This document shows positions 19,035 through 26,014 of a DNA stretch of 26,014 nt, piece after piece. Numbering within the stretch: position 1 is the stretch's first letter; each line of letters opens with the position of its first letter. The position numbers and the translations under genes are program-made. The notes under the pieces are model-generated. The model searched no databases and was not told the DNA's origin. It saw nothing but the letters and a program-made list of their open reading frames with translations. The stretch covers positions 1 through 26,014 of the forward strand of contig MU858340.1 in assembly GCA_033297075.1 (NCBI GenBank), given 5' to 3'. The stretch comes from Rhypophila decipiens (taxonomy: Eukaryota; Ascomycota; Sordariomycetes; Sordariales; Naviculisporaceae).

Positions 19035-19107
19035 ACAGTAAATACGTTGGCATGCCAATTATCTCAGTGGCTCAGCCCTGACTTTAATCTTGAATGAGAC
19101 ATCCAAT

Positions 19108-20780
19108 TCACTCCTCGCGGACCCCAGCATGAAACCTCCAGTGATTGAACCGAGTCATCAACGATACCTTCTCCCTCCCCTCAGCATCGACGTGCTTCTG
19201 AAACTGGCGCTCGTAGCTCTTCTTCTGAAAGTGCCACCAGATACGCCAAGCCAGGAGGATAAGCACCGTCATTGGGATACTGATGGCCCAGTATATCCAG
19301 AACTGAGGCACAATGGTTTGACCGCTTGCACCTGAGGAGGAGGCTTGCCCAGCTTGCCAGTCAAACATGGACATACTGAACAAGGTCTGTTTAACGTATT
19401 GTTAGCAATCCGGATGTTAGTTCCAGGGGCTGGCAGGTGATGAACTAACTGCTACGAATGTTGGAGGCAGGAAGATGGCTGTGACGAGCGCCAAAGTTTT
19501 CATGGCCGAGCTGTCAAGAACAGCTGCACGGGTCATTCTAGAGGTGAGGTCTGTCTCTGTTTGTGCTGCCAGATTATAGAGCTGTGATTCATGTTAGCAA
19601 ACCCATGGATCCAAGTCAATTAGAGATTCGATATCAAACTTACCACGCTGAGCTGCAGATTCAATCGAGCGATCATGGTCTCAACGTACTCGATATGACT
19701 CTCGATATTGCACTCCAAATATCTGAGAACAGATTCCAGCCCGCCATCACGCGACGACTGAGAGCCCTTTGCCAAGTTCAGCGTGCGTATCCTTTCCTGC
19801 AGATCCAACAAAAACCGACAGTATCTCTTATCCCATTTAATAACGGTCAGTAAGTTGAGAGTGTCCGTCAAGGTCGTGTTCAAGTCTGTAGTCAGATCAG
19901 TCCTTAGCTGCTCGTTGGCCATCAACTTCTTCAGTTCCTCGAGATCGTCTCTCCGTTGTTCGCCCAACAACTTCTTTTGGCCTGCTAGACGGGCTGATTT
20001 GGTCACTCGGAGCTTGTACTCGATTTGTTCAACTTCGCCCGACAGCTTTGCTGTCAGGAACTGCTGGATTTGGTTGACGTGATCTCTGAGGATGATGGTC
20101 GGGAGGAGCAGAGGATTGCTGCACGAGCTCGGGCTAGATGAAACAGAGGCGACTAAAAGGGTTTCTATCCGCTCCATCACGGGCGTCATTGGCTCCGAGG
20201 TGACTTCGTGCTGATCGGTAATCAGATTCCATCCGTGCACAAAAGCCGACGTGATGCCCGTATCAAATGAGTGCGAGAGAGAAAGGCCGTGGTTTCCCAG
20301 CTGATACATCTGCGGCAGTTTGACGACCAGCGACAAGCTTGACTCGATTGTCCCCGGATGTTGGATGCTGGAGATGAACTGCCCTCCATTGAGACGAATG
20401 ATTGGGAGCGTATCCTCTGATAAGTCAAAGTAATTCTCAAGGAAGAGAAAGGTTGATTCCTTCATGGAGAAGTGGATATGCGCTGGGCTCCAACGCCGTC
20501 GCTCGCACAGAAGCAGCCGGATGCCGCCATGATGGTTTCCTGAGGATGAGAGTCGTCGCTCTAGGTCGCGAGTTTGAGTTGATGCCCGAAGTTGATCGGC
20601 ACGAGATATCCAATCCTCGATTTCGTCGTCATTCGCAAAGTAATGCCGTCTAACAGCAGACCTTTCTGCGACGTCAGTATCCCCGTCCCATGTTTCGATG
20701 CAGGCCGCTAGGTGTTGATACTCGTCCGTCGGTCTCCATCGGCTGCTTTCGAGCACTTGCCGACGTTCTGAGCCAAACAT
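19108..20780 (-). CDS. CorA-like Mg2+-transporter-family membrane protein (515 aa, 3 exons)
   Basis: Exons are 20780-19644, 19581-19450 and 19386-19108. The introns (62 and 63 bp) have GTAAGT and GTTAGT donors, GCTAAC branch sites and CAG acceptors; all exons join in frame. The long N-terminal part is soluble and becomes helical and charged at about 270-375 (IEYKLRVTKSAR, DDLEELKKLMANEQ), as in the CorA stalk. The C-terminus has two membrane segments: about 407-428 (MKTLALVTAIFLPPTFVATL) and about 452-474 (FWIYWAISIPMTVLILLAW). The sequence after the first is FSMSMFDW, so the canonical GMN filter motif of CorA is absent, as in many fungal CorA-like proteins. Ion transport is therefore likely but not proven. 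Convergent with the HPP-family gene. Confidence 0.88.
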
Positions 20781-21305
20781 GGTGCTGAATGAAACAGTAT
20801 TGCCTTTCCACCAGAGTCAGGCCATCATTTCCTCATGTTCGGGAACAAGCCACAGTCCGACGAAGGAAATTACATTGCAAGAGTGCACGGAGCGGTGGAC
20901 CATCCAAACCCTCTTCAGCCGCAATACGACCTTACTCTATGTCAGACACCCCGGTCCCTGCAGCGCTAGTCTCCTCTCTTGACCTTTCATATCCTATTTT
21001 TATCTCCAAAAGTAGTGAGTGACCGTTGAATATTTGAAAAGTGGTATAGTTATCGGTGTATAAAATGCAGCTTGTGCTCTGCTTTAGTCCACGCATGCAA
21101 GGAAGCACATTACCCTCAATTATACGGTCATTGTGATAGGTAGTTTGAGATGTTGATTTTGGAACAAGATTGTAGACTAAGGTACAGGATTATTAACGCT
21201 GCATTCAGCAAGACTATGCTCCCGCTCCCTTCCCTTTCTCCCCCAAGTTTTTCCAACCTAAATCGAAGCCCCGTGTGTTGGGGAGACCCTTTCGAATGCT
21301 CTGTA
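20781..21305. other. promoter side of the CorA-like gene, no other gene seen
   Basis: The 5' flank of the minus-strand CorA-like gene. A 77-codon plus-strand frame (20789-21022) starts with ATG but shows no recognisable features, so I leave it uncalled. Confidence 0.45.
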
Positions 21306-21543
21306 GCTACTCTATGCCGTGAAACCAGAATGACCCTATGTCCTGAAAACAAAAGGACCCTATGTCGTGAAACCAAAACGGCTCTATGCCTGAGAACAAA
21401 ATGGCCCTATGCCCTGAAACCAAAATGACCTTACACCCCAAAATAAAAATGGCCCTATGCCTGAGAACAAAATGACCCTATGCCTTCAAATCAAAATAAC
21501 CCTCTGCCGTGAAACCGAGATGATCCCATGCCCTGAAACCAAA
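21306..21543. repeat. minisatellite, about 10 copies of a 23-24-bp unit
   Basis: Ten head-to-tail imperfect copies follow the pattern ATGACCCTATG + CCCTGAAACCAAA. Unit starts are 21306, 21330, 21354, 21378, 21401, 21425, 21449, 21472, 21496 and 21520. The units at 21378 and 21449 are 23 bp, share the variant GCCTGAGAACAAA and differ at only two or three bases, hinting at a higher-order period of three units (71 bp). Mixed 23- and 24-bp units break any reading frame, so this is probably noncoding. It lies between the CorA-like promoter and the 3' end of the kinase. Confidence 0.9.
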
Positions 21544-21786
21544 ATACAAAGTGCCAATAACTCCCATGCATACATTTGTGAAGATCAACGATCTCATTAC
21601 CCTCCTTGAAGGCGAATATTGCCATTTCCAACACCTCTTAGAAACAGTACCAGCCGTCTTGCATAACTAGGGCAAGGACGAGAGGACTGCTTTAAGAGGC
21701 GAAAGTGAAATTTTGGAACGAAGTGGAAGACATGATGCTGTATTGTCTTAAGCTACGCTAAGCTAGGAAAAGGAGCAAGTCCTTGA

Positions 21787-23778
21787 TCAGAGGACTGCCC
21801 CTAAGAGAAAGCGGTGCGGTGACCCTCGGAGTGGGGCATCTGGCCTGTGCCCCCGCTCCACAGAAATCCCTTCCTGATCCTTCTTGACGCCTTCCTTGCT
21901 AGACACAGCACCATAGCCTTTCTCTAGGTCTACATTGCCCAGCATGGGAGTGTCTTCCGCCACCTCATCCACACTGGAGACTGTGGCCTTGCCATCATTG
22001 ACCTCGTCGATTGTAGAGACGGTAAAGTCATCTTCTTGCTGGGTTTCTTCTGCTGAGGAGATGCTGGCTCTGTCTGTCTGGGAGCCCTCGTCGGTAGAGG
22101 TCGTAGCAAGCTCGTGTATGTCGACTTCGTTATTGGTATTGATTTCCTCGATGTTTGCGCGCTTGTTTCGGTCCCCGAACCATGGGTGGTTGAGAATTTC
22201 CCCTGTCAGGGCTCGCTCGTTTGGTTGCCATTTATGGACTGATTTGCAGAGGTCGTATAGTTGTTCGAGCTCCACAGGGTCCAGTTTGCAACAGACGTGG
22301 TCTTGCATGTTCCAGTGTTTGCTATGGTGAGGGAGCCGAGGCATGAGACCAGTAGCTTTATAGTCTTGCCTAACAATCGCGTCCCAGAGTGCCGCGTCCA
22401 GGCGGGTGTAGTGTTCGTCCATGAGCCTAGACCTGAGATAGTCTCCTGGAAACACCCCGGTCTTCTCTGCCCACTCAGCCCTATCATCTTCTAATGTCCC
22501 TGCCATAGCCACGACTGGCACGGAGTCATCATCCTCATGGCCGTTCTCAAAGAAGCCCCCCTTTTCCTTCCAAACAGTGCGGTAGTTTTTGGGCATCGGG
22601 CCCATGAAAGTAGTAGATTCCCAGATTTCGATGGCTGCTCCGTCAGCAAACTCGTCTGCCTCGTCGAATGATGCTCGTTCGTCTAGAGCCATGACGGTCT
22701 TGCCCAGTCGCATTTCCATAATGGTGTGCATCAGCGTCCAGACATCGGACGCAAATCCTGGGGACGCAATACCCGCGATCATGTCCTCAGGTGCTCTCCG
22801 AGGGAGGGGGATTGACGTCTGATGGGGTGGGTCTTTTGCGTCGAAAGAAACACCAAAGTCTGAAACGGCGACTGACGTGAGGAGAAGTCCCGAGGTGTAA
22901 TCAAAGCGCGTGGGGGTGACGAGGTACCCCGGTAGTGTCGTTCCGGGCGCGACCGGATCTCTCAGCAGGAGAGGCCCCGTCTTGGGTTTGCCTAGGACTT
23001 TGAGGAGCTCCTCCTCTGGCCACTGATCCACTCCGTCTACAAGTCTAAGGAGGATGTTGGCCGACCTGAAGTCACCGTGACATCGTCCGTTACGGTGAAG
23101 GAAGTCCATAGCATTGACCAGCTGGAAGCAAATATCCTTTAGAAGTTCTGTGTGGGGACCACAGAGTTCAAATGCGTAACCCGCCGAGGACCCGAGAAGT
23201 GGATAGACGAGGGCGAGGTGGGTGCCGTGGGGGCCGTCGATGTTGAAGTGGTCAACCGGCAGGGCGATGTGGTGCCTGTCAAGGAGCGACTGCAATCCGC
23301 TCGCAGCTTCAAGATCGAGCCGGCTCAACAACTTGTTTGCGGTCTCCAGCTCTTTACACTTTTCGGGGCCCCCAAGATCCGCGGAGAGGATTTTGACGGC
23401 GCGCCATCGGCTCTCGATTCGGTCATGACAGAGCCACACGGTGCCATGGCCACCAAAACCGAGCTTGTGGACAACGCGGTATCGTCCCTCTGGCCCGAGA
23501 CGATCATCGAGGTGCACGGGATGGAGGCCACCTGGTCGGTAGTCCTGCTCGTCCTCGGCCCAGACATCTTCAAATTCTTCCTCATCCTCGTCTTCATTGT
23601 TGGTATCGAGATCATCGTCTTCATTGTCGGTATAGACATCCTCGTTTTCATTGACGGCATGGACATCATCGTCTTGGTTGTCGGTGCAGATGTCTGCATC
23701 CCCATCCATTGTGAGATGATTGTCGACCTTGACATCATCGTGACGTGTAGCGGCTGGTACTGGAATAAAAGACGACAT
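21787..23778 (-). CDS. SRPK-like serine/threonine protein kinase (663 aa)
   Basis: Single exon; ATG at 23778. Residues about 25-75 are a very acidic, repeat-encoded stretch. The kinase domain starts with HPVHLDDRLGPEGRYRVVHKLGFGGHGTVWL, typical of fungal SR-protein-kinase-like enzymes. It has the Gly-rich loop GFGGHG (107-112), the VAIK-equivalent WRAVKIL (Lys about 129), the catalytic loop CHGDFRSANIL (Asp about 236, Asn about 241), DFG (307-309), an APE motif (329-331) and DVW (345-347). The usual Lys two residues after the catalytic Asp is Arg here. As in SRPKs, an insert lies between the catalytic loop and DFG. The acidic Ser/Thr-rich C-terminus (about 560-640) looks disordered. It should phosphorylate Ser/Thr in proteins; substrates are unknown. 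Confidence 0.92.
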   Translation of the reverse strand: MSSFIPVPAATRHDDVKVDNHLTMDGDADICTDNQDDDVHAVNENEDVYTDNEDDDLDTNNEDEDEEEFEDVWAEDEQDYRPGGLHPVHLDDRLGPEGRYRVVHKLGFGGHGTVWLCHDRIESRWRAVKILSADLGGPEKCKELETANKLLSRLDLEAASGLQSLLDRHHIALPVDHFNIDGPHGTHLALVYPLLGSSAGYAFELCGPHTELLKDICFQLVNAMDFLHRNGRCHGDFRSANILLRLVDGVDQWPEEELLKVLGKPKTGPLLLRDPVAPGTTLPGYLVTPTRFDYTSGLLLTSVAVSDFGVSFDAKDPPHQTSIPLPRRAPEDMIAGIASPGFASDVWTLMHTIMEMRLGKTVMALDERASFDEADEFADGAAIEIWESTTFMGPMPKNYRTVWKEKGGFFENGHEDDDSVPVVAMAGTLEDDRAEWAEKTGVFPGDYLRSRLMDEHYTRLDAALWDAIVRQDYKATGLMPRLPHHSKHWNMQDHVCCKLDPVELEQLYDLCKSVHKWQPNERALTGEILNHPWFGDRNKRANIEEINTNNEVDIHELATTSTDEGSQTDRASISSAEETQQEDDFTVSTIDEVNDGKATVSSVDEVAEDTPMLGNVDLEKGYGAVSSKEGVKKDQEGISVERGHRPDAPLRGSPHRFLLGAVL
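23584..23691 (-). repeat. 27-bp coding tandem repeat in the kinase N-terminus
   Basis: Four 27-bp units (starts 23584, 23611, 23638 and 23665 on the plus strand, each beginning ATC-[A/C]TCGT) encode four 9-residue acidic repeats: ICTDNQDDD, VHAVNENED, VYTDNEDDD and LDTNNEDED. The period is a multiple of three, so copy changes keep the frame. Confidence 0.85.
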
Positions 23779-25074
23779 GATTGTTGGTTTGGTTTCCGGA
23801 TTTGCCTTGATTGCCTTGAATGTCTCGAGATGGTTGTGGCAAGGAACGTGGAGAAGACCGAGGTAAAAAGGACGCTCAGAGTGACGCGCAAAGAGTGAAG
23901 AGCAGCAAGAGCTGAGAAAGAAAGTGTGGCGGTTTTGTTTCTGCGTGCAAAGCTGACCACAGATTTGTAGGTTTGCAGTTGCGCGGTTCTGCGTGGTGCA
24001 GCGGTGCAGCGGTGCAGCGGTGCAGTTTTGCAGTTAATTGAGGTTTTGAGGTCGGAAGGATGTGGAGTGGCAGGCAGGATGACGGAATCAGTCAGGTCGA
24101 AATCAAGTTGAGTCATCGGACAGGAAGGGTTGTGACCGTTTGTCACAGCAACCAGGCGGGGCAGGTTGGCGAGGTGGCGCTCAGTGGCGCCTCTGTTTCT
24201 TTGTTCAGCCCGCCGTGTCGTCCAATCAAATCAATAATGTGACGGAGCGACGATTACACATATTACACGTAAACATGTAAGGTTCAGATCAACAATCAAA
24301 CGCATACAGTTGAGAACAAAGAGGGCCGCGGGGTCATGTTGTCGCTAGGAAACCCTCACGTTCGCTTCCAAATCACCAGCGCGCCATGTACGAGCGGTAT
24401 TACCCAACCCTGCAGAGGTAGGTAAACTTGAGGCACATCAGATTATCTATATAGCACCAAACCAATTCTTGCTTACTAGTCTACACAATGTAGGGGGCGC
24501 ATTTGGCGTACCGGCTCGTCTAAAGGTGTTTGGAAAGCAACCGCAAAGACATCTCACACCTTCTACAGCCGACGCTATGACTGCTGGTGGTACATTTCCT
24601 TCCTATGTTCGTTTGCGACAAAGAACAAAGACGGGTCAGTCTACTTTCTTTCGAGGCTCCCCGTCGCTCGGATCTCTTTCTTCCACTACACCTCTGTCTT
24701 TGATAGGAATCTTCGGCCACTTTCGACCCCACTGAGGTATCGGAATACGGATCCCTCGAAAGCTTGGCCTTTTTCTTTGTGATGGGTTATACTAACTCAT
24801 TGTTGCTCGAGTCTTTCAAGCTAATATTGGATCTCAAGAAGATGAGTCTTTCACTAAAGCTCCTTCCATCTGCCCCATCAGTTTTGAATATATGTATCTC
24901 TGCAACGTCTAGGTTTCCGACTTGAAAGTAGGTAATCACAATTACATTATAACCTCCCGACTACGAGCTATAACGTGGTGGAAACCCAAAACAACAATCT
25001 TGGTGTTAGACCTTCATGCTTTGCCGTAGACATCTTTATATCACTTTGTTTGGATATCAAAAGAAAGTCTTGCA
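23779..25074. other. divergent promoter region between the kinase and unknown-family gene B
   Basis: About 1.3 kb holding the 5' flanks of the two divergent genes. A plus-strand frame at 24469-24735 lacks an ATG start and has no recognisable features. Apart from a short 8-bp tandem repeat at 23995-24025 I see no gene or element. Confidence 0.45.
23995..24025. repeat. 8-bp tandem repeat (GGTGCAGC, about 4 copies)
   Basis: Perfect head-to-tail copies of GGTGCAGC cover 31 bp in the 5' flank of the kinase gene, about 220 bp before its ATG. Confidence 0.85.
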
Positions 25075-26014
25075 ATGGCTGCTGCTCCTGGACGTCCCGA
25101 CAAAATAAAATGGCTACCTGGAATGGACCTTTTTGGACCTGGCGTTTTCCCTACAGGCTTCGACCAAAGAGGAAACCGAGTGAGGCTTCAATCAATTAAA
25201 ACCTCAGGAAGCAACACCCCCGAAGACCCTTTGATCTGCTACTCATGGGATTATAATCTGGATAAGAACTTGAAGGAGCCGGAACGGAGGGAATATCTGG
25301 AGAGAGAGCTCAAGGACGTGTGCCGGATCACCAAGATGACTTGTATAGTGCTCCGCACTAACACGCATAGTCGCACAGTCAAGACGATTAAAGGCCCGGA
25401 TGGTGAAAATCTCAAGATCCAAGTGTCATGCCCCTCACGCTACACAGTGTACCTGGGCCACCACTTCGCAGGCGCTCTCCTGGAAGGTCACATATTCACA
25501 AGGGTCAAATATCGGCCTGGTCTGGGCTGGAAGAATGAGTACACGGTCCAGGTTGACGACGAGGATTGGAATGATAGGTGGAACAAAGAGAATCTCGATC
25601 CAATCGAACTATGGGTTACTAGCAAAGCCTTCCAGACAGCGCCCGCACCACCAAGGACTGGCGATCTGAACGAATTCCCAGCATTAGGCGCAGCTACTAG
25701 TACTCCGGCAACATCACCAGCAAAGAAAAAGACCACAGCGACACCAAAACCGACACCGGCTAAACAAAAGAAGACAAAAGCATCATCGGCCGTGGCATCG
25801 GCCGTGACATCACCCACATCAAATATAAAAACAACAATGGTAGGCTACCCACTGCTGTCGCCCACAGCTTCTGTCGGAATATCACACTTCTTGTCAAAAT
25901 TGATTGATTGTGATTGTTTCTCCTCTGTTTTGCTCTCTGGCTTCGCCAGAGAGCTTCTCTTATAACTGTACATGGTGGCAATACTGGTGGCAAATATGAC
26001 GAAACCGGTGACAA
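25075..26014 (+). CDS. uncharacterised protein B, paralogue of protein A; probably continues beyond the window
   Basis: The frame starts with the ATG at 25075 (GCAATGGCT). No named family recognised. Residues about 13-186 match residues about 35-235 of the protein encoded at 3975-5375: PGMDLFGPG, EDPLICY, LERELKDVCRITKMTCIVLR, LLEGHIF, and DRWNKENLDPIELWV. Where protein A has a Gln-rich tail, this protein has an Ala/Thr/Pro/Lys-rich basic tail (about 205-250), perhaps nucleic-acid-binding or nuclear. Read straight through, the frame stops at 25965, but codons after about 255 look like translated intron. A donor (GTAGGC at 25840) and an acceptor (CAG ending at 25949) would remove 110 bp and leave an open, Gly-rich frame (HGGNTGGKYDETGD) running off the end of the window. 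I prefer the spliced, incomplete model, with moderate certainty. Confidence 0.75.
25932..25954. repeat. perfect inverted repeat (10-bp arms, TTC loop)
   Basis: GCTCTCTGGC and GCCAGAGAGC flank a 3-base TTC loop, a perfect hairpin in RNA. The predicted 3' splice site of gene B (CAG at 25947-25949) lies within the right arm. Confidence 0.85.

Noticed and set aside
23152..23898. 248-codon plus-strand open frame with hydrophobic repeats opposite the kinase
   Set aside because: It is the antisense shadow of the acidic, repeat-encoded kinase N-terminus; Asp/Glu codons read backwards give Ile/Val/Phe.
24469..24735. 88-codon plus-strand frame upstream of gene B
   Set aside because: Starts with TTG rather than ATG, no splice link to gene B that I can support, no recognisable motif.

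Overview
The window looks like nuclear DNA of a filamentous ascomycete (Pezizomycotina). Protein-coding genes lie on both strands, about 0.3-1.7 kb apart. Their introns are short (57-110 bp), with GTAAGT/GTATGT-type donors, CTAAC/CTGAC-like branch sites and CAG/TAG acceptors. Start contexts are CACCATG/CAACATG-like, and there is a eukaryotic tRNA-Asn(GTT). The protein families are also typical of this group: an F-box protein, an NmrA-like protein, an HPP protein, a fungal CorA-like protein and an SRPK-like kinase. I cannot name the species.

Left part (1-6.4 kb): a weak short ORF, then a 668-residue F-box protein and a 466-residue protein of unknown function with a long Gln/Pro-rich tail, all on the minus strand. 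The last of these is clearly related to the gene at the far right end (25075 onward), so the window holds two dispersed members of one uncharacterised family.

Metabolic core (6.4-13.1 kb): a three-exon peroxisomal (C-terminal SKL) 4-coumarate-CoA-ligase-like enzyme and an indoleamine 2,3-dioxygenase lie on the minus strand. A two-exon kynureninase lies divergently on the plus strand. The dioxygenase and kynureninase share a 779-bp promoter region with a TATA-like box for each gene, two CCAAT boxes and GATA motifs. Together these two enzymes account for the first and a later step of tryptophan breakdown through kynurenine. The neighbouring aryl/acyl-CoA ligase could act on the aromatic acid that kynureninase releases, but this is inference.

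Middle (13.1-16.4 kb): a minus-strand tRNA-Asn with a Pol III T-run terminator, a gene-poor 1.3-kb stretch, then a five-exon NmrA-like NAD(P)-binding protein.

Right part (16.4-26.0 kb): a gene-poor 1.7-kb stretch comes first. It is followed by a two-exon HPP-family membrane protein facing a three-exon CorA-like membrane protein tail to tail, 73 bp apart. Next are a roughly 10-copy 23-24-bp minisatellite and an SRPK-like kinase whose acidic N-terminus is encoded by a 27-bp tandem repeat. The last gene is the second member of the unknown family; it probably runs off the window edge after an intron whose 3' splice site lies in a perfect hairpin.
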